A DNA stretch of 64,000 nt from 9FT-COMBO-48-23 sp964400675 (GCA_964400675.1 CAYNVO010000006.1:74472-138471), one strand, 5' to 3'; positions 35,081 to 44,029 are shown, numbered from the stretch's first letter. Translations and numbers: made by a program. The notes: generated by a model from the letters alone, not told the origin.

Positions 35081-36025
35081 TCATACATGGTGTTTGCTCG
35101 GCATGACGAAAGTTGAGCTCAGAAAACCGGCAATTTTCTGCTCGATGATAGGATACCATAGCCAGAACGTAATATGAGTTCCTGGGAGCCACATAATTGA
35201 AGGTTTATGACATGCTTCCCAGAAATCTAGCGTAGCTTCTTTTGGTATGGTCGTGTCCCAGAGCGCATTCAACATGAGCACCGGACGTCCACGGAGATAC
35301 GGAGCGAAGGTCAGGGCATCGGTTAAATAGCAATGTTTAACTGGCGTAACATTCTCAAAGCCCTTCTCGGCTATATCAGCGAGGTATTGGGGATAGTGAC
35401 TGCGGATTTGGTGGCATTCCTCCTCGGTGCAGCCATGCCCTTTAACCAGAGACTCGTTCTTGGTAATCCAGGTGATTTTTTCCGAGTTTCCCCCGGAGAT
35501 TATAAATACCCCTGCCTTGATGCGTTTATCCAGACCCATGGCTATGGATGAAACGAATCCACCGAGACTTATTCCGATTACTCCTATTTGCTCTTTATCC
35601 AGTTCCGGTCTGGTGTTTGCCCAATCTATTATCTGGCGAACTTCTATTACCGAAGCCCTGTAGCCTTCGAACCACTCATCGGGGGTGAGGATTAGGGGAA
35701 GCCGGTTTTTCATAACTTCCGGCATGCGGCTGGAATGAAACACCAGATATAAGATGAAGGAGGCTATGCCCTTTTTCGCCAGAGTCCGTGCCATGAATCT
35801 GCATGGGATTAAGCTGCGGTCACCCCATCCGTGAACTATAATAGCTAACGGGGCACGGTCTGCATGCCGCGGCTGAAAATATTCGCCCAGGACCGTGTTG
35901 TTCTCTTCATATTGTGTGGAGTGAGCAGAGGGGAAGTCGGTTGCATAACGAAACCATTTTGAGGTGGTTTCTTTGATATGCACATTGGCACGCAGCTCTT
36001 TGCTCTGATAGCTATACGGGTTCAT
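35081..36025 (-). CDS. Alpha/beta hydrolase
   Basis: 314 aa. The nucleophile elbow GISLGG (in IGVIGISLGGFVSSIAMG) and the oxyanion strand APLAIIVHGWGDR are clear. LNALWDTTIPKEA holds a likely acid Asp and LPGTHITFW the likely catalytic His. It has no signal peptide, so it is cytoplasmic. The dienelactone-hydrolase/acetyl-xylan-esterase type is closest by layout, but no substrate can be named. It lies between the acyl-CoA synthetase subunit and a Usp gene on the same strand. Confidence 0.83.
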   Translation of the reverse strand: MNPYSYQSKELRANVHIKETTSKWFRYATDFPSAHSTQYEENNTVLGEYFQPRHADRAPLAIIVHGWGDRSLIPCRFMARTLAKKGIASFILYLVFHSSRMPEVMKNRLPLILTPDEWFEGYRASVIEVRQIIDWANTRPELDKEQIGVIGISLGGFVSSIAMGLDKRIKAGVFIISGGNSEKITWITKNESLVKGHGCTEEECHQIRSHYPQYLADIAEKGFENVTPVKHCYLTDALTFAPYLRGRPVLMLNALWDTTIPKEATLDFWEACHKPSIMWLPGTHITFWLWYPIIEQKIAGFLSSTFVMPSKHHV

Positions 36026-36055
36026 ATTCGAGTTCGAAAATTTTTAAAATAACAG

Positions 36056-36928
36056 TCAGGCTTTCAAGGTGGGAAGAGGTGGGCGGACAAGCAACACCGG
36101 CTTGGGAGAGCCCTCGATAATTTTGGAGGCAACGCTGCCATATGCCCACTTGGTTATGCCTGAAAAGCCATGAGTTGTCAGGGCTATCAGGTTAACTGAC
36201 TTCTTTTCGCTGTATTGGAGTATGGTCTCAACCGGTTTTCCTATCAGAAATGCTGAATTGACCTTTACACCTTTGCCTGCCAGGGCAGTTTCCTTTTTGT
36301 TTAAATAGCGCTCCGCTTCTCTCTCCATCATAGCCATGAAGTCTTTCTCGTATTTCTCCCTGTCTATGTAAGCAGCTAGTTGAGGTAGCTTTGCCTGCTC
36401 GATGACCCGGAGAAGAGTTACTTCACAATTCATGCTTTTGGCTAACTTCTCTGCATAGGGGATTATAGCCTCGGAAAAGACTGAGCCGTCCAGAGTTATC
36501 AGAATCTTCTCTAGTTTGTCGTCGGCGGGCGCCTTGCCTGGTTGGCTTGACCTTACCAGAAATACCGGTATGTTTGACCTTTGCACGACTTTGCCAGCGA
36601 TGCTTCCCAGGGGCCAGTTACTTATACCGCCGTGACCGTGAGTGGAGATGACAATTAAACCGATTTTGTTTTTCTCGGCGAAATTTATGATTGAGGCGGC
36701 AGGGTCGCCCTCGATACATAATGACCGCGTCTTTACTCCCAGCGATTGGATTTTCTCGGCTCTTCTTTCAATATATTCTGCCAGGGCTCGCTCCAGAGGG
36801 TCACCCGGCAAACAGACTGTCATCAGGACAACTTCGCTCTTTAATTTCCGGGCTAATCTTTCAACGTAGGGCATAGCCTGCTCGGCCACTTCGGAACCAT
36901 CCAGCGGGACAAGTATTTTTTCGTACAT
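36056..36928 (-). CDS. Universal stress protein with two Usp domains (second copy)
   Basis: 290 aa. Two UspA domains start KILVPLDGS and KILITLDGS. Each has the ATP loop (HGHGGISNWPLGSIAGKV and HGFSGITKWAYGSVASKI). The SD AAAAGGAGG is strong. It shares layout with the protein at 22439-23335 but the two differ widely, so they are old paralogues. Only a 30-bp gap separates it from the hydrolase gene, which may be co-transcribed. Confidence 0.92.
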   Translation of the reverse strand: MYEKILVPLDGSEVAEQAMPYVERLARKLKSEVVLMTVCLPGDPLERALAEYIERRAEKIQSLGVKTRSLCIEGDPAASIINFAEKNKIGLIVISTHGHGGISNWPLGSIAGKVVQRSNIPVFLVRSSQPGKAPADDKLEKILITLDGSVFSEAIIPYAEKLAKSMNCEVTLLRVIEQAKLPQLAAYIDREKYEKDFMAMMEREAERYLNKKETALAGKGVKVNSAFLIGKPVETILQYSEKKSVNLIALTTHGFSGITKWAYGSVASKIIEGSPKPVLLVRPPLPTLKA

Positions 36929-37074
36929 CTACACTAAACCTCCTTTTCGGTGCCGGTATCGAATTCCGGAAACCGAAGTTCGAAATTTTTCTACAAGCCT
37001 CTATATATTAACTTCAGAGGATGGTTTTGGCAACTTTCCTCTTTTGAGTCCGTTTAAGGTAAAGCAATTATCTG

Positions 37075-37103
37075 TTGGCAGATGTGCTCTTGTCTGATAT
37101 ACT
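37075..37103 (+). promoter_or_regulatory. Strong candidate promoter of the Yip1-like gene
   Basis: TTGGCA (37075-37080) and TATACT (37098-37103) are 17 bp apart, about 33 bp before the ATG at 37136. Confidence 0.72.
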
Positions 37104-37135
37104 AACGGATTAAAAATACAGAGCGGGAGGTGAAC

Positions 37136-37696
37136 ATGAAGGATTCTGGTTCTCTGGCTAGCAGAATGATGAGAGCGGCAAAGCTGAAGGTTGACCTCTA
37201 CGAGGAGGTGGAGGCAGATACCAAAGCCACCATGCCAGCCATGTGGGTGGTGGTGATAGCAAGCGTGGCTACCGGTATAGGCGCAGGCATTGCTGGGATA
37301 ATTGCTGGGAATGGTGCTATGGCTTTTATCTGGGGCCTGCTGGGTGGTCTGGCTGTGGCTCTGGTTGGCTGGCTTGCCTGGGCAGGTATTACTTATCTTC
37401 TGGGAACCACTGTGCTCAAGGGGCCAAATACTTCTGCCACTTGGGGGGAACTGCTAAGGACTATCGGCTTTGCCCAGTCACCGGGTGTGCTGAAAATTCT
37501 TTCATTTATTCCGTTTTTGGGTGGGCTGATTTCTCTTGCTGCCTCTATATGGGTGCTGATTACTACAGTCATCGGTGTCAGGCAGGCGCTTGATGTTTCT
37601 ACCGGCCGTGCTATCGCTGTCTGCATCGTGGGCTGGCTTATCTATTTTGCGCTTGGGCTTCTACTCGCTTTCCTGCTTCACATGTCCTTGTTCTAA
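37136..37696 (+). CDS. Yip1-domain membrane protein
   Basis: 186 aa from the ATG at 37136 with GGGAGG before it; a GTG at 37130 is the frame start but overlaps the SD. Five predicted helices follow a cytoplasmic N-terminus of about 40 residues. The pattern ATWGELLRTIGFAQSPGVL between helices is the usual YIP1-domain signature in bacteria. The function is unknown. It has its own promoter and is followed by a hairpin terminator, so it is a single-gene unit. Confidence 0.78.
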   Translation: MKDSGSLASRMMRAAKLKVDLYEEVEADTKATMPAMWVVVIASVATGIGAGIAGIIAGNGAMAFIWGLLGGLAVALVGWLAWAGITYLLGTTVLKGPNTSATWGELLRTIGFAQSPGVLKILSFIPFLGGLISLAASIWVLITTVIGVRQALDVSTGRAIAVCIVGWLIYFALGLLLAFLLHMSLF

Positions 37697-37719
37697 AACC
37701 TGTCAAAGTCAATTAGAAT

Positions 37720-37748
37720 AGGCACTCCTCACTTTCCGGGGAGTGCCT
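37720..37748 (+). terminator. Hairpin after the Yip1-like gene
   Basis: AGGCACTCC and GGAGTGCCT form a perfect 9-bp stem with an 11-base loop, followed by CTCATTTTC. The T-run is weak, so it is a probable rather than certain intrinsic terminator. Confidence 0.6.
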
Positions 37749-38085
37749 CTCATTTTCTTAGCTTCGGTGTGGTTTATGGCTAAAGGCAAGGTGGCTGCTG
37801 TATGAGGCGAACTGCCTCAGTGGGAGATACTTCAGCCCGGGCTGCTGAGAAAGCTTCGACTTCGCCACAGCTCAGAAACTCTAAATCTTGAGCATCAAAT
37901 CCCAAGAAATATCGAAATTCAAACCCTCTAAATTCTAAACAGCCAATGTTATTTCATTGCTGTCATTGAGCCCTTCGCTGTTTTCATCAAGCTCTTTCTA
38001 CCGCTGAGTCTGTCGGGGAATGCCCGCTCAGGATAAACTCCGCGTGGCAATCTCAAACCCAACTCCACCTCAGTCTTAAAGGTGG
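37749..38085. other. Intergenic stretch before the RLP cassette
   Basis: No gene was found here. The stretch holds AT-rich low-complexity sequence near 37880-37940 (words such as AAATTCTAAA and CGAAATTC). Only antisense or very short frames without SD sites are present. Confidence 0.5.
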
Positions 38086-38091
38086 TATAAT
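38083..38091 (+). promoter_or_regulatory. Extended -10 promoter element before the RLP cassette
   Basis: TGGTATAAT carries a perfect TATAAT preceded by the TGn extension, 20 bp before the kinase ATG. No good -35 is present, as is common for extended -10 promoters. Confidence 0.5.
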
Positions 38092-38111
38092 AAGCTTCGG
38101 GGTGTAACGTG

Positions 38112-39665
38112 ATGGCCAAGTATATAGTTGCCCATGATGTAGGCACCAGCGGAAATAAGGCGGTTCTGGTGGATGACGGGGGACGTGTCCACGGAAAGTG
38201 CTCCGAGCCTTACAAGACCTACTACCCCAGGCCAGGATGGGCGGAGCAAGAGCCTTTGGACTGGTGGAAGGCGGTAACAAGGACGACAAGGCTTCTTCTG
38301 GAACAGACGGGTGTGTCACCCAAAGACGTGTTATGTGTCACCTACAGCACACAGATGCTCGGCATCATCCCCATGGACTCAAAACAAGGGCCGTTGAGAC
38401 GTGCCATAATCTGGCTTGATAACCGGGCTGGGGAGCAGGCGGAACGGATGATGAAAAAGTTTCTCGGTCCCCGTATCTTCGCTTTGATTGCCGGCACTGC
38501 CTTGTGCGGCAAGGATGGCATGCCCAAGTTGCTCTGGCTAAAGGCGGAAGAGCCCGATATTTATAACCAGATGTGCTGTTTCCTTGATGTCGCCGGTTAT
38601 CTTTTCTATCGTAGCACGGGCAACATGGCCATGGAATGGGCCGGTGCCTCGGTTTTCGGTATTGACCTGAAAAAGAAGACGTGGCTAAACAGTATTTTCG
38701 GATATGTCGGTCTTGACCCAATGAAATTTCCGCCTCTAGTTCGATCGATTGACAAAGTGGGCGAACTTACGAAAGAAGCTGCCAGGGGATACGGGCTCCT
38801 GGAGGGCACGCCGGTCATCGCCGGCTCTGGGGATGTCACCTGTGCTGCGGTTGGCTCTGGTGCCGTTGGTGAGGGCGATGGTCATGTCTATCTGGGAACA
38901 TCTGGCTGGGTGGGTGTGGTCACCAGGCGCATAGTGCAGGGTAAATGCGGAGCCGCCACGATTCATGCGGCAGACCCTAAAAAGAGCTTTCTATTGGCCG
39001 AAACCGAAGCTGCCGGTGGTTGCATACAGTGGATTGCTGATGAGTTCTACAAAGCCGAAAAGAAGGACCCGAATATACCCAATGTCTATGCCCTTATGGA
39101 TGACGAAGTTGACAGGATTGCGCCCGGTTCCAATTATTTGCTCTTTACGCCCTGGATTTATGGAGAGAGGGCTCCGATAGACGATTGTTATGTTCGTGCC
39201 ACATTTCTAAACTTGAGTGCTGAGCATACCCGTGAACACCTGCTGCGGGCTGTCTATGAAGGTGTGGCTTATAACATCAGGTGGATAGTGGACATTGTGG
39301 AAAAAGAATTCAAGTTCCCTTTGCCTCATCTAAGGTTCATAGGCGGTGGAGCCAAGGGCAAGCCCTGGATGCAGATTATGGCAGATATAACCTGCAGGAA
39401 GATTGAGGCTGTCTGCGACCCTCAAGAAGCCGGTGCGGTGGGGGCGGCGCTGATAGCGGCGGTGGGCCTCGGCATATATCCGGATTTTGAGTCGCTGAAA
39501 AAGGTGGTCAAGGTAGACAGGGCGTTTGAGCCTCAGCCGGAAAATTCCGAGATTTACGAAACCCTGTTTCATTCCTACCAGGAAGTTTACAGTGACCTGC
39601 GGAATTTCTATAGAAAGCTGAACAAGGAAAGATTCGACAAGGCAACATGTGAAGGAGGTGTTTAG
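38112..39665 (+). CDS. FGGY-family carbohydrate kinase
   Basis: 517 aa, start at the ATG at 38112 (a GTG directly before it is in frame). The ATP/phosphate loop YIVAHDVGTSGNKAVLVD opens the protein, AIIWLDNRAGEQ holds the likely catalytic Asp, and FIGGGAKGKPWMQIMADI is the second FGGY motif. Closest by layout are xylulokinase-like enzymes, which phosphorylate a ketose or polyol. Its stop is followed with no gap by the RuBisCO-like gene, whose SD lies in the kinase tail, so coupling is tight. It likely makes the phosphorylated substrate used by the next two enzymes. The sugar is unknown. Confidence 0.88.
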   Translation: MAKYIVAHDVGTSGNKAVLVDDGGRVHGKCSEPYKTYYPRPGWAEQEPLDWWKAVTRTTRLLLEQTGVSPKDVLCVTYSTQMLGIIPMDSKQGPLRRAIIWLDNRAGEQAERMMKKFLGPRIFALIAGTALCGKDGMPKLLWLKAEEPDIYNQMCCFLDVAGYLFYRSTGNMAMEWAGASVFGIDLKKKTWLNSIFGYVGLDPMKFPPLVRSIDKVGELTKEAARGYGLLEGTPVIAGSGDVTCAAVGSGAVGEGDGHVYLGTSGWVGVVTRRIVQGKCGAATIHAADPKKSFLLAETEAAGGCIQWIADEFYKAEKKDPNIPNVYALMDDEVDRIAPGSNYLLFTPWIYGERAPIDDCYVRATFLNLSAEHTREHLLRAVYEGVAYNIRWIVDIVEKEFKFPLPHLRFIGGGAKGKPWMQIMADITCRKIEAVCDPQEAGAVGAALIAAVGLGIYPDFESLKKVVKVDRAFEPQPENSEIYETLFHSYQEVYSDLRNFYRKLNKERFDKATCEGGV

Positions 39666-40976
39666 ATGGAAATGCAGGAAATCTTAGGTCTTCCCATAGC
39701 TCTGCCTGATGGTGTGGATTATGATGACTACATTATCGGAACGTACATTGTTTCATACCCGGCAGCTCTGCCTGTTCCCATAATTGCGCCCTTCCTGGCT
39801 ATCGAGCAGAGCACGGGCACCTGGTTGCCGGTGCCGGGCGAGACTCCCGAGGTACGCTGCCAGCATATCGCCAAGGTGATTGGCGTTTATGAGATGCCCG
39901 ACTACGAGGCCACCGTGCCCCCTAATTTGCAGAACAGACAGTGGTTTGTTCAGGTAGCTTATCCGGAGGTCAACATCGGCGAGCAGATACCCATGCTACT
40001 GACCACGGTGGTGGGCAATATCTCTATGGGTGGCGATATCAAAGTGGTGGATATCCGTTTACCGAAGAAATATGTCGACGGTTTCCAGGGGCCTAAGTTC
40101 GGTGTAGATGGTATCCGAGAAATTTTGGGAGTTCCGAAACGGCCTCTGCTTAATAATATGATAAAGCCGTGTACCGGTTATACGTGTGAAGTCGGAGCTG
40201 AACTGTTCCGGAGAGCAGCGGCTGGCGGCTGTGACATCGTCAAGGACGATGAGCTGATAGCCGATGCTTCATTCAATTCGGCGCTGGAACGTGTCAGGTG
40301 CTATATGGAAATCGAGAAGCAGGTCTATGAGGAAACAGGTGAACATACGCTGTACACTGTGAACGTAACCGACAAGATACCCAAGGTCTTCGAAACTGCC
40401 AGGCGTGCCGTGGAGCTGGGCGCTAATGCCGTTATGATTAACTATCTAGCTGTCGGTTTTCCGGTTATGCAGGCACTGGCTGAAGATCCGAGCATCAATG
40501 TTCCTATTTTAGCGCACATGGATGTGGCTGGTGCTTTTTACATGTCGCCATATCATGGCATGAGCTCTCACCTTGTACTGGGCAAGCTGCCCCGTCTGGC
40601 TGGTGCTGATGTCGTTGTCATTCCTGCACCGTATGGCAAAGCGCCGGTTATAGATTATAAGTTCAAGAATGCTGCCAAGAATTTATCGTTCCCGCTGTAT
40701 AATCTGAAGCCGACATTCCCCATGGCGTCCGGCGGCATCACCCCGTCCATGGTGCCACAGGTGGTGGCGGACCTGGGCAATGATATAGTTATAGGCTCCG
40801 GTGGAGGCATTCATGCTCATCCTCAGGGCCCAATCGCTGGCGGTAAGGCATTCCGGCAGGCAATCGATGCCACCATGCAGGGCATTCCAGTGGCGGAATA
40901 TGCCAAGGAGCATGAGGAATTGGCGATTGCATTGAAGGAGTGGGCAGACCCCTTCAGCAAAGGTGTCAAAATTTGA
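39666..40976 (+). CDS. RuBisCO-like protein (form IV type)
   Basis: 436 aa with GAAGGAGGTG as SD. The large-subunit fold is clear: the N-domain segment AIEQSTGTW (Glu47), VVGNIS (Asn118), NMIKPCTGY and GGCDIVKDDE (Lys193, Asp195, Glu196, the metal site with the Lys carbamylated in true RuBisCO). Also present are ILAHMD (His284), MASGGI (Ser355) and GSGGGIHAHPQGP. Compared by eye with RuBisCO, the loop-1 second Lys is Cys169, the Arg after the barrel His is Met285, and the later His is missing. CO2 fixation is therefore unlikely. Its kinase and dehydrogenase neighbours suggest an enolisation, isomerisation or decarboxylation of a phosphorylated sugar acid. The subgroup is not known. Confidence 0.9.
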   Translation: MEMQEILGLPIALPDGVDYDDYIIGTYIVSYPAALPVPIIAPFLAIEQSTGTWLPVPGETPEVRCQHIAKVIGVYEMPDYEATVPPNLQNRQWFVQVAYPEVNIGEQIPMLLTTVVGNISMGGDIKVVDIRLPKKYVDGFQGPKFGVDGIREILGVPKRPLLNNMIKPCTGYTCEVGAELFRRAAAGGCDIVKDDELIADASFNSALERVRCYMEIEKQVYEETGEHTLYTVNVTDKIPKVFETARRAVELGANAVMINYLAVGFPVMQALAEDPSINVPILAHMDVAGAFYMSPYHGMSSHLVLGKLPRLAGADVVVIPAPYGKAPVIDYKFKNAAKNLSFPLYNLKPTFPMASGGITPSMVPQVVADLGNDIVIGSGGGIHAHPQGPIAGGKAFRQAIDATMQGIPVAEYAKEHEELAIALKEWADPFSKGVKI

Positions 40977-40989
40977 AAGGAGTAGAGAA

Positions 40990-42207
40990 ATGTCCAAAGT
41001 TACAATTTTAGGTGGCAGTGGGATAGTTGGAAGCATAGCCGCTGAGACGCTGGCTTCAAGCGGGGTATTTTCTGAAATAACGGTGGCTGATATTAATTTT
41101 GCCGCGGCAAGGAAGCTGGTTGGGAAACTCAAGGGAGCTAAACTCTCTGTCGCTGAACTTGATGCCGACAATCCCCAGAGCATAAGAAAGGCAATAGGCG
41201 GCTCGGCCGTTGTCCTGAACTGCGTTGGGCCATTCTACAAGTATGGGCCTATCATACTGAAGGCGGTGATAGAAGCCAGGATAAACTATGTTGATGTCTG
41301 CGATGATTTCGATGCCACTGAGAAACTTCTGGCTATGGATGATAAGGCTAAGAAAGCTGGCGTTTCGGCGCTCATCGGGATGGGAAGCTCTCCAGGCGTG
41401 GCAAATGTTCTGGTCAGGTTCTGTGCAGATTCTCTACTTGAGCAGGTTGAGGCGGTAGACATATACCATGCACATGGCGGCGAGAAGGTTGAAGGGGCGG
41501 CGGTGGTGAAGCACCGCATTCATTCCATGAAGGTAGATATACCGATGTTCCTTGATGGCAAATTTACCACGGTGAATCTGTTTGAGGACAGTGGGAAGGC
41601 GTTGGAGGAGGAGACCGAGTTTAAAGATGTGGGTACATACAGTGTATATGGCTATCCGCATCCTGAGACCATAACCCTGCCCAAATATTTAAAGGGCGTT
41701 AAGAGGGTAACCAACCTGGGGCTGGTGCTGCCGCCGGCTTATGCCGAGCTGATAAAGGGAATGGTAAGGCTGGACATAACGGATGAGAAGCCGATTGAGG
41801 TGCAGGGTCATAAGGTTATCCCCTTGGAATTTGCCGTCGCCTATATACTTTCCCAGCGGCAGAGATTGCTGAAAGAGGCCGGTATTGACCAGCCTATGGG
41901 TTGTCTCAAGATTGTGGTCAAGGGGTACAAGGATGGCGGGAAGAACACTTATATTTTCTCGATGTCGTCGAGAGGTCAGGGCATGGGTGAAGGGACAGGC
42001 ATCCCCGCGGCTATAGGCGCCATACTTATGGGCACCGGAAAGATTACAGAAAAAGGTGTCTTGCCACCTGAGGCATGTGTTAATCCCATGGACTTGCTTG
42101 GGCTTGCCAAGACTAAAGTGAAGGCTGCTGCCGGTAGAGGCTTCCCTATTGCCATTGAGCATATAGATAAAGACGGCAAATCGCAGAAGGTAAATCTGTT
42201 TAGCTAA
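40990..42207 (+). CDS. Saccharopine-dehydrogenase-family oxidoreductase
   Basis: 405 aa from the ATG at 40990 with AAAGGAG before it; the frame starts nine codons earlier inside the RLP tail. The Rossmann motif KVTILGGSGIVGSIAAETLA is followed by VVLNCVGPFYKYGPIILKAV and YVDVCDD, typical of the saccharopine dehydrogenase/carboxynorspermidine family. These enzymes oxidise or reduce C-N or C-OH bonds with NAD(P). It is the third gene of the kinase-RLP cassette (13-bp gap). Lysine catabolism is not indicated, so it may act on the sugar-derived RLP substrate or product. That role is inference. Confidence 0.85.
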   Translation: MSKVTILGGSGIVGSIAAETLASSGVFSEITVADINFAAARKLVGKLKGAKLSVAELDADNPQSIRKAIGGSAVVLNCVGPFYKYGPIILKAVIEARINYVDVCDDFDATEKLLAMDDKAKKAGVSALIGMGSSPGVANVLVRFCADSLLEQVEAVDIYHAHGGEKVEGAAVVKHRIHSMKVDIPMFLDGKFTTVNLFEDSGKALEEETEFKDVGTYSVYGYPHPETITLPKYLKGVKRVTNLGLVLPPAYAELIKGMVRLDITDEKPIEVQGHKVIPLEFAVAYILSQRQRLLKEAGIDQPMGCLKIVVKGYKDGGKNTYIFSMSSRGQGMGEGTGIPAAIGAILMGTGKITEKGVLPPEACVNPMDLLGLAKTKVKAAAGRGFPIAIEHIDKDGKSQKVNLFS

Positions 42208-42223
42208 AGGTGAGGAGGTGGTT

Positions 42224-42763
42224 ATGGCGATGTCTAAGAGACCTGTTCCTGTTGAGGTGAATGCTCCTCTGAAGAGAGCGTCTCCTGAAGATATCAATAG
42301 GGGGTGGATAAGAATTTCGAAGGAACTCAGAGGTGGTATCTCAAGTCGTTCCTATGTGGAAGTGGAGGCAAATAACAGGAGGATATGGTGCCGAATATTG
42401 GGTACACCTGGTGAAGGAGGGTGTGTCAAAATGAGTGAGTGGTACAGGGAACTGCTGGGATGGACAGACTTACCAACTGAGAACGTCCATTTAAAATTAA
42501 AAGAAGTCGGTTTCGGAGGAAGAATTAAAGCGTGGCATTCACATCCTGATGATGTTGTCCCAGTTGGCATAGGACTTGGCTTTATGAGCGTAGGTCTAGG
42601 TGCACTTGGTTTCTTTGTCACCTTTTTCCCACTTATTCCTAAGGAAAACTGTTGGTTAGCACCATTACTACCGACTTTGGCAACAGTCTTTGTATCTATC
42701 TCGATAATCGTAATAGCCTTTGGTTTCAGTATGTTGTTTATGCGCAAGCTGCCGACCGAGTAA
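42224..42763 (+). CDS. Unknown protein with two C-terminal membrane helices
   Basis: 179 aa from the ATG at 42224 preceded by GAGGAGGTGG. The first 110 residues are soluble and basic to neutral, with IWCRILGTPGEGGCVKMSEW, YRELLGW and a terminal WHSHPDD near residue 105. Two hydrophobic helices (about 112-133 and 143-170) close the protein. No family is recognised. It lies 16 bp after the dehydrogenase gene, so it is probably the last gene of the RLP cassette, but it may be a separate envelope protein. Confidence 0.6.
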   Translation: MAMSKRPVPVEVNAPLKRASPEDINRGWIRISKELRGGISSRSYVEVEANNRRIWCRILGTPGEGGCVKMSEWYRELLGWTDLPTENVHLKLKEVGFGGRIKAWHSHPDDVVPVGIGLGFMSVGLGALGFFVTFFPLIPKENCWLAPLLPTLATVFVSISIIVIAFGFSMLFMRKLPTE

Positions 42764-42877
42764 TTTTTGAGTCTAAAGTAAGTGACTTTTCAGGTTCGTG
42801 TTCTTGGGCAAGGCTTCAACCTCGTCCAGTTAGGGTCGCATCTATTAGTGTTCTGTGTGGCTTATAAACTTGGCAAG

Positions 42878-43031
42878 CTATGTAGACTTAGAGCGGAAAT
42901 AAAAATAAAGCATACCAAGAAAGATGAGCAATAGGAGTACCCATAGTACCCAGATGGGCCAGTGCAAGACATCGACTAAAGCTGCCAAGATGATGAAGAT
43001 GATTACTAGTGCAATTACTAAATCTTTCATC
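42878..43031 (-). pseudogene. Possible frameshifted small membrane-protein gene
   Basis: On the minus strand ATGAAAGAT begins at 43031, then after a run of four T the next frame reads VIALVIIFIILAALVDVL, HWPIWVLWVLLLLIFLG and a stop at 42878-42880. Removing one T would join start and helices into one 50-aa membrane protein. As it stands the helix frame has no start codon. It is either a decayed gene, a sequencing error in the homopolymer, or chance. Confidence 0.35.
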
Positions 43032-43139
43032 AAGCCCAATTTTACAATCAGTGTACAATATAGTCAACAAGAACCTGACAGAACCTCTAGAGCACTGTCC
43101 CTACATTGAAAACAGGTTATTATCTCGGCAAGGAAATCC

Positions 43140-44009
43140 ATGAATATCCGTGAGGCCATCCGTCGACGCATCAGCGTTCGTCACTACAAATCACAGCCGG
43201 TACCGGAAGAAATCCTGCAGTCTGTGGTTAAATTCGGTGCAAGCTCCGTGGCTCTGGACGATAAGATTAAAATCCGCTTCCATCTAATCGAGGAGGGCAG
43301 GCAAGTGGCGGAGCGGATGATGTATTTAACTGGCGCGCGATTTCTTTTCGGCTCGTCGCCGCACTTTATCATAGCCACATCTGAGGAAAAGCCGTTGTTC
43401 ATGCTGAATATGGGCTTTTGCATGGAGCAAATGATACTCTTTGCCACCGAGCAAGGTCTGGGCACCTGCTGGATAGGCGGCTTATTCACTGAGGAACGTA
43501 TTGGTACCTTACTGGGGTTGGAGAAAAATGAGCGTGTTATAGCATTGACTCCGATTGGCTATCCTGATACCTCGTTTTACGGTCGAATGACGCATGATCT
43601 GATTGAGCTGGGGGCGGCGAATTTTGGTCGCAGGAAGCCGTTGAAGCAAATAGTCTTTGGCTCTGAATGGGGCTCGCCGCTCGAGACTGAAGGCAGTGAG
43701 CTCATCGAAGCTCTGGAATGTGCTCGTCTGGCGCCGTCCTGGGTTAACGTTCAGCCGTGGCGTTTTTTGGTGAATGGGAAGGAAATAATAGCTGTGGCAG
43801 ATGCCAGCGGGAGGTATAGCAGCGTTCGCGATGGCAAGCATTATTATCGTCTGGACGTGGGCATCGCCATGTCGCATTTCTTTCTGGCGGCTAAAGAGAT
43901 GGGCTGGGACGGAAAATGGCAGGTCACCGGATTTGATGTAGCGCAGGTGGCAAGCGAATACGCCATCCCCGCGGGCTACGAGGTGCTCGGTATTTATAGA
44001 AGAGCGTGA
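43140..44009 (+). CDS. Nitroreductase-family protein
   Basis: 289 aa. The N-terminal FMN-site segment IREAIRRRISVRHYKSQPVP is the nitroreductase signature. The two halves each contain a nitroreductase-like stretch (CMEQMILFATEQGLGTCWIGG and ECARLAPSWVNVQPWRFLVN), as in the larger members that combine two half-domains. It would use FMN and NAD(P)H to reduce a nitro group, quinone or flavin-like substrate. It is a single gene between the RLP cassette and a membrane protein. SD is AAGGAAA. Confidence 0.85.
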   Translation: MNIREAIRRRISVRHYKSQPVPEEILQSVVKFGASSVALDDKIKIRFHLIEEGRQVAERMMYLTGARFLFGSSPHFIIATSEEKPLFMLNMGFCMEQMILFATEQGLGTCWIGGLFTEERIGTLLGLEKNERVIALTPIGYPDTSFYGRMTHDLIELGAANFGRRKPLKQIVFGSEWGSPLETEGSELIEALECARLAPSWVNVQPWRFLVNGKEIIAVADASGRYSSVRDGKHYYRLDVGIAMSHFFLAAKEMGWDGKWQVTGFDVAQVASEYAIPAGYEVLGIYRRA

Positions 44010-44029
44010 AGCTCCACAGCTCTCGGAAT

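Noticed and set aside
39666..40976. True RuBisCO (form II or III) for CO2 fixation
   Set aside because: Several catalytic residues are replaced (Cys169, Met285, missing later His), and no phosphoribulokinase or AMP-pathway gene is near.
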